32,815 nucleotides of DNA. Source: Phycisphaerales bacterium. Lineage in GTDB: Bacteria; Planctomycetota; Phycisphaerae; UBA1845. The position numbers and the translations under genes are program-made. This document shows, one piece after another, positions 1 through 7,777 of the stretch. The stretch is taken from contig CP070691.1 of the NCBI GenBank assembly GCA_020353195.1, positions 1,604,408-1,637,222 on the forward strand, read 5' to 3'. Below the pieces are notes generated by a model. It saw nothing but the letters and a program-made list of their open reading frames with translations. It did no database searches and was not told where the DNA came from. Positions within the stretch are counted from its first letter, which is position 1, and the number at the start of each line of letters is the position of its first letter.

Positions 1-298
1 GGGGGAGTCTGAGGGGGGAACCTTGGGGTCTATGGTTCCCCCCTCAGGGCTCGCCCGTGGACCGTCACTATACCAGATGGCCCGATTGTCTCACTTCCTG
101 TGGAACACTACATGCGGGGCACACCCTGCTCGTCCACGACCTGAAACGGCCGCGAAATTGAAGACGGGTTTACCGGACGGTTACCTGTGGGCTGTCCTGC
201 CCTAAGCGAAGGCAAACGCAACTTTGCGTTGTTGTACTAGGTGCCGCCGCCATCGAATCCACCGCAACGTCCAAGCTCAGCGAGGACCAAAGACACAA
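1..298. other. Gene-free window edge
   Basis: No convincing gene lies here. The short reading frames lack a ribosome binding site and a recognisable product. The only clear structure is the inverted repeat at 9-47. The segment lies 3' of the minus-strand gene that ends at 299, so it may hold its transcript end, but no T-tract is visible. Confidence 0.5.
9..47. repeat. Perfect 14-bp inverted repeat (hairpin)
   Basis: The arm CTGAGGGGGGAACC (9-22) is the exact reverse complement of 34-47, with an 11-nt loop at 23-33. There is no T-tract on either side, so this is not a classical intrinsic terminator. It could be a transcript-end hairpin, a protein site or part of a repeat family; the window starts too close to tell. 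Confidence 0.6.
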
Positions 299-1651
299 TC
301 AGGGCTCCGTCTTGCTCCTCTCCCGCTCGCGATTCCAACTGCAAATAAGCCAAGTGTCGTCGGTCTTCCGAAGAATAAAGCTATACGGGTGGGTCGAGCC
401 TGTCGGCGCCGAGGCGGGCCCCGCCCTGAATACCAAATGGGCGGTCACGCCCACCTCTTCACCGATCTTCCGCAAAGCAAGGTCGGTGGTCGTAATGGTC
501 AACGTTGATCCTCCAAGCTTATCCCAATCTTCCTGGAACTCTTCGAGCGTCTCCCGCTTCTTCAAGACTTGGTTGTAGACGAAGTCCTCTGAGAGGAAAC
601 TCCCACAGGCGTTCCGATCGGTCGCGGCATACGCGCTCAAGAACTGTTCAATAACGCTTTGAACGTCAGCCCGTGTCTGCAAATCTACCGGTTCTGCGAC
701 CGGTACCGAGTCTGCCTCCTGGGTCGTCGCGCGACCTTCTGCCATAGACCGCAACAATTCCCGCGCCTTACGACCGGCTCTGGCGGTGGGAAAGTCGTTG
801 GCCACCCGTTCGAACTGCGCACGAGCTTCCTTATGTCGTCCAAGATCCCAATACGCTTGGGCTTTCAGGAAAACGACTTCGTCGAGGAGTTGAAACTCCT
901 GCTTGTCTGCTTTATCCAATAGGACCATTGCCTTCTCAAGGCGCTTTCGCCGATGCGCACGAGCTTGGCGTACACCCATTCCAAGTTCGTTGCGCCTCAG
1001 CTCACGCTGTGCCAAACAAAGAGCCGCGTATGGAGCGTAGGGCGTTTCCGTTGTTGCCACTTTCTCAAGTTCCTGCAAGCCCGCCGAGTCGCTGGAAAGC
1101 CCTAAGAGTACTTGGGCGACGCTTGAATTGGCCATCACCCTCATGCCCTCGAACTCATGGTCCCAAGGATGTCGGACGACAATCGCCAAGTCGTTTGAAG
1201 TCACTGCATGCCCTTGTTCTGGATGGTACCATTTAACTCGAATGTGGTATTCGCCCGCCTTCGGAAACAACAGTCCGTCGACGCTTGCATCATAAAGAAG
1301 CGTCTCGTGATGAAGAATCTCTTCTCCAGGATGAAGTTTAGTGATCCGCGTGGATGGTTCATCATGTACGCCGATGTCAACGTCGCTGAATTCCTGACCG
1401 TTCAACGAAATCTGGTAGTAGGCCGACGACGTTAGCAAACTAAGATCCGGCGAAACACTGGCTACGCCAGGTCCGATATTCGTCAGCGTCACATTCACCA
1501 CAACTGGTTCGCCTAACAAATAGGTACCATCCTTGGCTGCACTAATGCGCAGACCGATTTGGCTCTGATCTGCGCCAACTTCCTGAATTGGCGAAGGCGC
1601 CGTGATTGTTGCCCAAACACAAACCACGAACCATGTTATTTGATTTGACAT
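299..1651 (-). CDS. Secreted Ig-like/TPR/NTF2-like protein, function unknown
   Basis: This protein of about 450 residues begins with a hydrophobic segment (residues ~5-20) that looks like a signal peptide. Three parts follow: a beta-rich region (~30-160) with phrases such as 'LLGEPVVVNVTLTNIGPG' typical of Ig-like domains; a helical part (~195-310) with TPR character ('AQAYWDLGRHKEARAQFERV'); and a C-terminal ~115 residues resembling the SnoaL/NTF2-like fold ('VIEQFLSAYAATDRNACGSFLSED'). I chose the ATG at 1651 because AAGGA precedes it by 6 nt; a TTG two codons upstream is the alternative. No enzyme motif is visible. The gene is less GC-rich than its neighbours and may be a later acquisition. 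Domain assignments are by eye; function is unknown. Confidence 0.7.
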   Translation of the reverse strand: MSNQITWFVVCVWATITAPSPIQEVGADQSQIGLRISAAKDGTYLLGEPVVVNVTLTNIGPGVASVSPDLSLLTSSAYYQISLNGQEFSDVDIGVHDEPSTRITKLHPGEEILHHETLLYDASVDGLLFPKAGEYHIRVKWYHPEQGHAVTSNDLAIVVRHPWDHEFEGMRVMANSSVAQVLLGLSSDSAGLQELEKVATTETPYAPYAALCLAQRELRRNELGMGVRQARAHRRKRLEKAMVLLDKADKQEFQLLDEVVFLKAQAYWDLGRHKEARAQFERVANDFPTARAGRKARELLRSMAEGRATTQEADSVPVAEPVDLQTRADVQSVIEQFLSAYAATDRNACGSFLSEDFVYNQVLKKRETLEEFQEDWDKLGGSTLTITTTDLALRKIGEEVGVTAHLVFRAGPASAPTGSTHPYSFILRKTDDTWLICSWNRERERSKTEP

Positions 1652-1901
1652 GACCAATCCTTTCCAAACGAAACCCTGCTTGACGCTCTCGATTCACTTA
1701 GCAAAGCTGTGCGTGGCTAGGTACACGGCCTAACCGTAATTCATGACAGTTACTAATTTCTAGTATGGGCCAGTAGTGACATTGCGAACGCCCGCGATCG
1801 TGCCACGATCAAGCTCTGACTGTCGGATAGCTGCCGGCGTCAGCTCGTTGCGGAAGCGGTCAGCAAGGGCAAGCTTGGACGCACGCTCTGGAACCCCAGA
1901 A

Positions 1902-3704
1902 TCACGGCCTCTTGGCGGCCAGGAACGTGCGGTCCCAGTGGTCAGAATAGAGGCGGTCGCCCTTCTGCAGACTGCTGATCTGAACCTCCGGCGCTGAACA
2001 GTGCACGAAGTGCGTCGGGCTGATGGCCAACCCCGTGTGGAAAATCTTCCCGCTCGTGTCAATGAAGTACAGATAATCACCCGGGCGGATGCCGTCGCGA
2101 TACCAGCGCGTCGCCACAAGCTTGCCGTGCAGAAACTGCTGCGCCGCGTCCCGGCCGACGGCCAGCCCCGTCTGGGCGGACACGTTCCGGACCATCCCGC
2201 TGCAGTCCATGCCCAGCGGCGACACCGCGCCGAACACATAGGGCCGATGCAACAACGTCAAGGCCTGCGTGATCCGCTCCGTCGCCAGGCTCGAGTCATC
2301 AATCACACGAACGTCGCCGGCCGCCACGGCAAACGTCGTACCATCCGGGTGCATCAATGTCACCGCAGAGCCCTCGACCGACGCGATCCGCAACGTCGAG
2401 CCCCGAACCACCCGGCGGTCGCTCAGCTGCAGGTCGCGCAGCAGCACGGCCCGCCCGGCGGCCATGTAGCGCTTGAACTCGTCGGCCGTCATGACGCGCA
2501 CACATTCCTGGCGGACCCATCCCCAGTACCCGTCGCTGCCGTGCACGAGACAGTGACCCGCGTCGCGGTCGAGCAGCAGCAACGGCTCACCATACAGCAG
2601 CTGAGTCTGCACGCCCGCCGCCTCGGACGGCCCGCTGAACGTCAGCGCCATCGCGGCGACGCACGCGCCGAACCGCTGCTCGCCAACCCGACCATCCTCC
2701 GGAAGCAAGCGCATTTCGTTACGAACGTTCTCCACGCCGACGGACCGCAACGCAACCGCCAGCGCGTCACGCAGATACGCGACGTTCGTTGCCCCGCCGA
2801 CGACCACGGTGTCGCCGTCAACGGTCACTTCCGGTTCGAGGTACACCATCGTCCGATCGCTCAGCGCCGCCCGTCGAAACATGCGGCAGTACCAGGCTGC
2901 CTTGGCGGCGGGCAGCTTCCCGTCGGGCCAGATGCGCCGCGCCGCCCGAACGAGTTTCTGCGGCGGCGGACGGTCGGGATGAAGCGGAACCGGCTGGGCC
3001 GAACTCGACGCGGCGTCGGGAAAGCGGCTCGCCCGCGCCGCGTGGAGCGCATCGTGCTCGGATTTCACGAACGCGGCGATCCCCTTGTAGATCCGTTCCG
3101 CGCGGCCGCGAGGGAACACTTGCCGCTCGAGCGCGGACAGCCGGTCATCGGGGCCTGCCAGCGACAAACTTGCCCCCGGGGCACCCGCATCGGACGACAA
3201 CGGACGACGCGGTCCGCCCCCGGCCTGGACCGGCACCCCGACCGATTCCGCCAGCCGCTCCGCCAGCGATCCCGAAAGCGCGTCTGTGGCGAGCGGCGCC
3301 ACCGCTGGAGCCCCCGCAAACTCGATCGTGACGATCAGATGTCCCTTGTGCCGCGTGGTGATCTCCTTCAGCGCGGCCGGCCTGCCCGCCTCGATGCCCG
3401 GTATGGGGCGATCATCGGCGCGGGTCATCACGGGCACGCCGCCCGCCCGGCGGACCAGATGATACAGGTGGCCGGCGGTCCTCTGCGCCAGATCATCGGT
3501 CCGGCGTCTCTCGACGTCCTTGGCCCCGCCGCCTGCGGCGTCAATCACGACGACCGTACCGCGCAGCTCGCGTCGAGGTGGCGACCAGCCCGGTTGATAT
3601 GTCTCAATCGCGCGCGCCACCGCCGGGCCACCACTCATCTTGGCATCCGGCCCCTGCCCCGCTGCAGCCAGGGCCACCGATAGAATCCAGCACCAGGTTT
3701 GCAT
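1902..3704 (-). CDS. Secreted cell-wall hydrolase: degenerate amidase + SH3-like + NlpC/P60
   Basis: The 600-residue protein has an N-terminal signal-like segment (1-15). Residues ~48-260 look like an N-acetylmuramoyl-L-alanine amidase (Amidase_3) fold, but the usual zinc-binding 'DPGHGG' reads 'DAAGGG' (55-60), so this part is probably not catalytic. A BON-like stretch ('VTVDGDTVVVGGATNVAYLRD') and an SH3-like segment ('YWGWVRQECV') follow. The C-terminus is an NlpC/P60 (C40) peptidase with Cys501 in 'GMDCSGM', His556 in 'IFHTGLAI' and a further His about 12 residues on, as expected for a gamma-D-glutamyl-diamino-acid endopeptidase. The ATG at 3704 has GGGAG 4-5 nt upstream; an in-frame extension to 3875 has no such support. 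It likely acts on peptidoglycan stem peptides outside the inner membrane. Confidence 0.85.
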   Translation of the reverse strand: MQTWCWILSVALAAAGQGPDAKMSGGPAVARAIETYQPGWSPPRRELRGTVVVIDAAGGGAKDVERRRTDDLAQRTAGHLYHLVRRAGGVPVMTRADDRPIPGIEAGRPAALKEITTRHKGHLIVTIEFAGAPAVAPLATDALSGSLAERLAESVGVPVQAGGGPRRPLSSDAGAPGASLSLAGPDDRLSALERQVFPRGRAERIYKGIAAFVKSEHDALHAARASRFPDAASSSAQPVPLHPDRPPPQKLVRAARRIWPDGKLPAAKAAWYCRMFRRAALSDRTMVYLEPEVTVDGDTVVVGGATNVAYLRDALAVALRSVGVENVRNEMRLLPEDGRVGEQRFGACVAAMALTFSGPSEAAGVQTQLLYGEPLLLLDRDAGHCLVHGSDGYWGWVRQECVRVMTADEFKRYMAAGRAVLLRDLQLSDRRVVRGSTLRIASVEGSAVTLMHPDGTTFAVAAGDVRVIDDSSLATERITQALTLLHRPYVFGAVSPLGMDCSGMVRNVSAQTGLAVGRDAAQQFLHGKLVATRWYRDGIRPGDYLYFIDTSGKIFHTGLAISPTHFVHCSAPEVQISSLQKGDRLYSDHWDRTFLAAKRP

Positions 3705-4032
3705 CGTTCTCCCATTTCGCTGATCGCCGTTAGCGGTTCCCACCTGACCGGACGGATTGTACTGGATGTCCGCCGTGAAATCCCCCACACACACGTACCG
3801 GCAATGCGGCAGCCCGGCGCGGGCGATGGGAAGAAACTTGCCCATCCGCCAAAACGTGTGCCGCATGATTCCCATTCCAGCCTGTGGATGTTCGTGACAC
3901 GCTCATCGCACCTGAGAACATAACCATATTCCAAAGGGCAAGTTACAGGACGTTTCCGCTCCGTGGGTCTGCGCCTGGTGTCCTGGCACAGCTCGTGCAA
4001 CATCGACGTGCGTTGTCGATCAGGAGTCCGTC
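3705..4032. other. Divergent intergenic region
   Basis: This 328-nt region separates the minus-strand NlpC/P60 gene from the plus-strand small gene, so both promoters should lie here. An ATTGTA (TACAAT on the minus strand, 3756-3761) could be a -10 box for the hydrolase but has no good -35 partner. A short hairpin (ATCGAC 4002-4007 / GTCGAT 4015-4020) sits just before the ribosome binding site of the next gene. No further gene is seen. Confidence 0.4.
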
Positions 4033-4383
4033 GTGCACAGCCAACCCGTGACAAATGGACAGACCGTTTCCTTCACGCTTCGAGACGTGATCTGCCCGGA
4101 CTTGGTTGCGCTGTTCGAACACATCGGACCTGAACTCCTGGTGAGCGGCCAAGTCGCCTGTCTGAGCGACAGCGGGCAGGAGAAGGACCATTTCGCGATT
4201 GTGGACATCGAAGGAATCTACACGCCACTGATCGTCCCTGTCGCGCAACTGCGCGCGTGGCCCCTCGATTCGCGACATGAATCAGACGAGCCCCGACCCG
4301 GCGAAGAGGCGGAGAGGCTCAGCAAGACGTTTCCGTGCGGTGCCCCCGCTGGCGATCCGAACCGTCGGCGGGATCTTCCATAA
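4033..4383 (+). CDS. Small hypothetical protein (116 aa)
   Basis: I do not recognise this protein. It starts at GTG with AGGAG 6 nt upstream, a good Shine-Dalgarno sequence, which is the main reason for calling it. Residues ~10-80 read like a small soluble beta-rich domain ('ALFEHIGPELLVSGQVACLSD', 'HFAIVDIEGIYTPLIVPVAQL'). The last ~35 residues are rich in Arg, Pro and Glu and look disordered. No signal peptide, membrane segment or metal motif is visible. It stands alone between divergent and convergent neighbours and is followed by a strong terminator, which fits a single-gene transcript. Confidence 0.55.
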   Translation: MHSQPVTNGQTVSFTLRDVICPDLVALFEHIGPELLVSGQVACLSDSGQEKDHFAIVDIEGIYTPLIVPVAQLRAWPLDSRHESDEPRPGEEAERLSKTFPCGAPAGDPNRRRDLP

Positions 4384-4398
4384 CGCTCTCTCTCTCCC

Positions 4399-4440
4399 TC
4401 CCAGGCTTAGGCTGCCCGCCTGGGCAGCCTTCGCCTGGGA
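4399..4440 (+). repeat. Two-tier hairpin, first of a tandem pair
   Basis: The outer stem TCCCAGGC (4399-4406) pairs with GCCTGGGA (4433-4440), and the inner stem AGGCTGCCC (4409-4417) pairs with GGGCAGCCT (4422-4430) around a 4-nt loop. All pairs are perfect, with a TT/TC internal loop between the tiers. There is no T-tract after it. The outer-stem core and flanking CTCTCCC resemble the terminator hairpin at 4506-4545. Confidence 0.65.
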
Positions 4441-4505
4441 CCCTCAGCATCAACCCCGCCGCCGGCGGGTGTACGATATGTACGCTCCAAAGCGCACGCT
4501 CTCTC

Positions 4506-4552
4506 CCCCAGGTGAGAGGGCTTCCAAAGCCCTCCTCGCCTGGGGCTTTTTT
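4506..4552 (+). terminator. Intrinsic terminator, second hairpin of the pair
   Basis: The outer stem CCCCAGG (4506-4512) pairs with CCTGGGG (4539-4545); the inner stem GAGGGCTT (4516-4523) pairs with AAGCCCTC (4527-4534). Six Ts follow at 4547-4552. This is a plus-strand rho-independent terminator, most likely for the 116-residue gene. Confidence 0.8.
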
Positions 4553-4632
4553 CGCGCGCGTCACGAAGACACCAGATCAGCCCCGATTGAACGCGCCGTC
4601 GCCGCAGAACAAACCGCCCGCCCCGGCAGCGC

Positions 4633-5211
4633 TTATTTGACGCATTGGTAGACGAAGGCCGGTGGCAGGTTCCACCAGACGACCGGTGACATGCCGACGT
4701 CGGAAAACCGCCTGTTTAGCAGGCGGCGGAATGCGTGAGCCGAGGACATGGCCAACGCGTGCACGTACGCAAACGTCGCAAACCGCCCGCCGCTGGCGAG
4801 AACGTCCACCGTGCTTCGCATCAGCTCGGCCTGGTAGGCCGCACTGAACGAGGCCCAGGGCAGGCCGGAGATGATGCAGTCGGCCGACGCAATCCCGTGC
4901 GCGTCCAGGTACGTAGCGACTTTGGCGACTGAATCACGATACACGGGGACCTCCGGGAACCGCCGGCGAAACGCCTCATACAAAGCACGGTCCACCTCGA
5001 GTGCGAAGAACGTCGCCCCGGGCCTGAGCCGCTCGAGAATATACGGCGTGAACGCGCCCGTACCCGGACCGTACTCCACCACCGCGTCCGCCTCCTCCAG
5101 CCGCGCCCAGGACGTGATCACGCGCCCGAGCGCACCGGAACTGGGCGCAATGGCCCCGACGCGAGACGGCTCGCGGAGAAATCGGCCTGCAAACTTGACG
5201 AGATCCACCAT
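4633..5211 (-). CDS. SAM-dependent methyltransferase, phospholipid N-methyltransferase-like
   Basis: This is a Rossmann-fold class I methyltransferase. The N-terminus 'FAGRFLREPSRVGAIAPSS' and motif I 'VVEYGPGTGAFT' match the small PmtA-like / rRNA-dimethylase-like family (COG3963 type), and 'IISGLPWASF' stands where this family has its xGLPW motif. Members methylate phosphatidylethanolamine or are of unproven substrate, so the exact reaction is inferred. Start choice is uncertain: ATG 5211 fits the family length (about 192 aa); ATG 5256 would add 15 residues; neither has a clear Shine-Dalgarno. It lies downstream of tdk on the same strand, separated by a hairpin, so co-transcription is doubtful. 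Confidence 0.8.
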   Translation of the reverse strand: MVDLVKFAGRFLREPSRVGAIAPSSGALGRVITSWARLEEADAVVEYGPGTGAFTPYILERLRPGATFFALEVDRALYEAFRRRFPEVPVYRDSVAKVATYLDAHGIASADCIISGLPWASFSAAYQAELMRSTVDVLASGGRFATFAYVHALAMSSAHAFRRLLNRRFSDVGMSPVVWWNLPPAFVYQCVK

Positions 5212-5348
5212 AGCTGTCGCGACCAAATCGAACCGATCAGTCGCCCCGGCCGGCATTCCGGCACGCCCCCGGCCCAACCTTGCGCCGCCTATCCTACCCG
5301 CCCGCCGGTAGCTGCAACATCCTCGGCGGCCGGTCCTGCCCCCTGCTT

Positions 5349-5405
5349 GTCAGTTCGCGTCATAAGCCCTGGCCAAACGAGGCTTCGGTTCTGACGCGAA
5401 CTGAC
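5349..5405. repeat. Perfect 14-bp inverted repeat after tdk
   Basis: GTCAGTTCGCGTCA (5349-5362) is the exact reverse complement of 5392-5405. The 29-nt loop holds a second small stem, AAGCC (5364-5368) / GGCTT (5381-5385). It begins about 10 nt beyond the tdk stop codon (minus strand) and could stabilise or end the tdk transcript. No T-tract follows on the minus strand. Confidence 0.7.
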
Positions 5406-5414
5406 GAACGCGGG

Positions 5415-5981
5415 CTAACGGATGTGCGGTTCCGGCGGCGGGTGCCAGCACTCGGCGCAACGGGGCTCGAAGGCCTCCGGACCCCCGACGATGTTGCCGT
5501 CAACGATCGGCGTCGTGCGCTGGTTGCGGGTAGCGGGTCGGCCACACTTCGCGCAGGTTGCCGTCATCACCACGACCTTGTCCGCCACCTGCTTGAGCCG
5601 CTCGATCACCCCGAAGGGCTTCCCCCAGCTGTCGGGATCGAGCGCCGTAACGATCACGTCCGTGCCGGCCTCGGCCAGCCGGCGGCATACGTCGGGCAAT
5701 GCGGCGTCGAAGAAGTGCCCCTCGTCAATGCCCACCAACGCTTCGTCTCCGCCAAGACAGTCAGGAATCTGCGCCGCTTGCCCCACCACGATCGCGTCGT
5801 AGCGGTCGCGGCCATGCGTTACGATCTCCGTACCGGAGTAACGGTCGTCGCGCGGGTGCTTGAACGCACGGACGCGATCACCCTTGCGCGCCCGCAGCCG
5901 CCGCAGCAATTCCTCGGACTTGCCGCTGAACATGCAACCGCAGATCAGTTCGATCGTTCCGCGCGGTCGTCCGGTCACCAT
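5415..5981 (-). CDS. tdk: Thymidine kinase
   Basis: This enzyme phosphorylates thymidine (and deoxyuridine) with ATP in pyrimidine salvage. The 188-residue protein has the type II thymidine kinase layout: P-loop 'GCMFSGKS' (15-22; the second position is Cys where Pro is usual), Walker B and catalytic Glu in 'IDEGHFFD' (Glu87), and four structural-zinc cysteines (143, 146, 175, 178). The ATG at 5981 is preceded by AGGAG at 6 nt. The same frame stays open far upstream, antisense to pyrC; that extension is an artefact of GC-rich sequence. It is divergent from pyrC, placing a salvage and a de novo pyrimidine gene side by side. Confidence 0.95.
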   Translation of the reverse strand: MVTGRPRGTIELICGCMFSGKSEELLRRLRARKGDRVRAFKHPRDDRYSGTEIVTHGRDRYDAIVVGQAAQIPDCLGGDEALVGIDEGHFFDAALPDVCRRLAEAGTDVIVTALDPDSWGKPFGVIERLKQVADKVVVMTATCAKCGRPATRNQRTTPIVDGNIVGGPEAFEPRCAECWHPPPEPHIR

Positions 5982-6144
5982 CGAAGACTCCTGCAACTCG
6001 CCGGGCCGTGCCGCCGCACCCGCACCGGCGGGATTGTGCCAGATGAACCGCGGCGGGAAAAGTCCGACGAACCTGCGGGTCGCACGCCGCCGGCCCGACC
6101 GGGCGGTTGCCCGATCGACGCGTCCCGAATAGTGTTGCGACACC

Positions 6145-7473
6145 ATGGACCCACGACAATCGCAAGGAAGGACCGTTATTCGGGCCGGTCGGGTCATCGA
6201 CCCGTCGCAATCCATCGACCGCGTGGACGACGTGACGATCGTCGACGGGCGGATCGAGTCCGTCGGCCCCGCCGCCGAACGCCCCGACCGTACGATCGAC
6301 GCCGGCGGGCTGATCGTCTGCCCGGGGCTGATCGACATGCACGTCCACCTCCGCGAGCCGGGCGGCGAGGAGCAGGAAACGATCGAAACGGGCACCCGGG
6401 CCGCCGCCGGCGGCGGATTCACCGCCGTGGCCTGCATGCCCAACACGAAGCCCCCCATCGATAACGTGGACACACTCCGCGCCGTGCTCGACAAAGCCCG
6501 GTCCGGCGCCCACTGCCGCGTGTACCCCGTAGCCGCCATGACCGTCGGGCAACGGGGCCAGGTCCCGGTCGACATGCCTGCCCTGAAGGCAGCCGGGGCC
6601 ATTGCGTTCAGCGATGACGGTATCGGCCTAGACGACGATCGCGTTGCGCGGGCAGTCTTCGACCGGGCGCGCCCCTGCGATGCCCTCCTGATCCAGCACT
6701 GCGAGGTGGCCGCCCTGTCCGCCGGGGGCTGCGTCAACCAGGGCCGGATTGCGGAGCAGCTGGGCGTCGCGGGCATCGACCCCCGGGCTGAAACCGAGAT
6801 GCTCGCCCGCGACCTCGATCTGCTTCGAGGCTCGCCGGTGCGATACCACGTGGCCCACGTCTCGACGGAGCGTGCGGTCGACCTGGTCCGCCGCGGAAAG
6901 GCGGAGGGCTTGCCGGTGACGGCCGAAGTCACCGTGCACCATCTGGCCCTGACCGAGGACGCGGTGTTACGCCAGGGGGCGAATGCCAAAATGAAGCCGC
7001 CCTTACGTACCGAGGCTGACGTGGCAGCCTGCCGGCGGGGGCTCTGCGACGGCACCATCGACTGCATCGCAACCGACCACGCCCCGCACACCGCCGAGGC
7101 CAAGGAGCGGGGGCTGCGGGACGCACCGTTCGGCGTCGTCGGCCTCGAAACCGCCTGGCCCGTGTCGTGGGGCGTCCTGGTGGAGACCGGTCGGCTGGAC
7201 CCGGCCGGGCTCATCGACCGCATGAGCTGCCAACCCGCCCGGATCCTCGGTCTGTCCGATCAGGGCACGCTGGCTGCGGGAACCGTCGCCGACGTGACGA
7301 TGCTCGACGCGACCGCATCCTGGGTTCTCAGCGCAAATTCTTTAATATCAAAGAGTAACAACTCGCCCTTCATCGGAAGACACCTTGTTGGTCGTTGCGT
7401 TGCGACCCTGGTCGCGGGGGTCTGTCGGTACGTTGCGGAGGGCTCGGAGGGGCGGTTCGCGCAACCCGGCTGA
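6145..7473 (+). CDS. pyrC: Dihydroorotase (type I)
   Basis: This enzyme cyclises N-carbamoyl-L-aspartate to dihydroorotate, the third step of de novo pyrimidine synthesis. The 442-residue protein has the amidohydrolase metal site: 'DMHVHLREPG' (His66, His68), substrate motif 'MPNTKP' (98-103), 'FSDDG' (155-159), 'IQHCE' (His185), 'HVAHVS' (His238) and 'IATDHAPHT' (Asp311). Its length and motifs fit the type I family, which often partners with aspartate transcarbamoylase; no pyrB is next to it here. The ATG at 6145 lacks a Shine-Dalgarno. A weak -35/-10 pair (TTGCCC ... TAGTGT at 6130-6135) would place transcription start at or near the ATG, so leaderless translation is possible. Confidence 0.95.
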   Translation: MDPRQSQGRTVIRAGRVIDPSQSIDRVDDVTIVDGRIESVGPAAERPDRTIDAGGLIVCPGLIDMHVHLREPGGEEQETIETGTRAAAGGGFTAVACMPNTKPPIDNVDTLRAVLDKARSGAHCRVYPVAAMTVGQRGQVPVDMPALKAAGAIAFSDDGIGLDDDRVARAVFDRARPCDALLIQHCEVAALSAGGCVNQGRIAEQLGVAGIDPRAETEMLARDLDLLRGSPVRYHVAHVSTERAVDLVRRGKAEGLPVTAEVTVHHLALTEDAVLRQGANAKMKPPLRTEADVAACRRGLCDGTIDCIATDHAPHTAEAKERGLRDAPFGVVGLETAWPVSWGVLVETGRLDPAGLIDRMSCQPARILGLSDQGTLAAGTVADVTMLDATASWVLSANSLISKSNNSPFIGRHLVGRCVATLVAGVCRYVAEGSEGRFAQPG

Positions 7474-7506
7474 CGCTGGGGCCCGGACCGAGGCGCCAAG
7501 CGGCCC

Positions 7507-7536
7507 TTGACAGATCGCGGGTATGGGCGGTAGAAT
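7507..7536 (+). promoter_or_regulatory. Sigma70-type promoter for the PilZ gene
   Basis: A perfect -35 TTGACA (7507-7512) is followed after 18 nt by TAGAAT (7531-7536, 5 of 6 matches to TATAAT). Transcription should start near 7543, giving a leader of about 235 nt before the PilZ start codon. The leader contains a strong stem CGCGAGCG ... CGCTCGCG near its 5' end. Confidence 0.75.
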
Positions 7537-7777
7537 GCAAGTTCTTGATTTGTAGTAGGTAACAATCGCGAGCGGGCGTCTCGTCGGGGCGGCGAGGCGT
7601 GCGATTCGCTCGCGCCGGGTCCTGGGGCGGTCAGTGCGTTGCCGATTCGCGCGACGCCTGAGTGGGGTGTTGGGGGACGGCGACGGCTTCCGCGCGCAGG
7701 CGGCCGCGCCGGTTGTCAGCGGAGGTTGCGTGGACGACCCGCAACCCGTCTTGCTGGGGCAAGAAGGGAGGTGCCCT

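Noticed and set aside
23..205. 60-residue plus-strand open frame at the window start
   Set aside because: It starts inside the inverted repeat, has no ribosome binding site and no protein-like pattern.
1760..1901. Protein-like stretch on the minus strand ending in 'RNVTTGPY', after the NlpC/P60 stop
   Set aside because: It reads like a real C-terminus ('NELTPAAIRQSELDRGTIAG') but is in a different frame from the hydrolase, has no start or ribosome binding site of its own and no recognised family. It could be a gene remnant; evidence is too thin to list.
2001..3683. 560-residue plus-strand open frame opposite the NlpC/P60 gene
   Set aside because: Its composition (Arg, His, Gln, Pro) is typical of antisense GC-rich DNA, and the opposite strand has conserved motifs and a Shine-Dalgarno.
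5982..7223. Long N-terminal extension of thymidine kinase, antisense to pyrC
   Set aside because: The normal Tdk length and a good AGGAG support ATG 5981. The extension is Ser/Arg/Pro-rich and lies on top of pyrC motifs.
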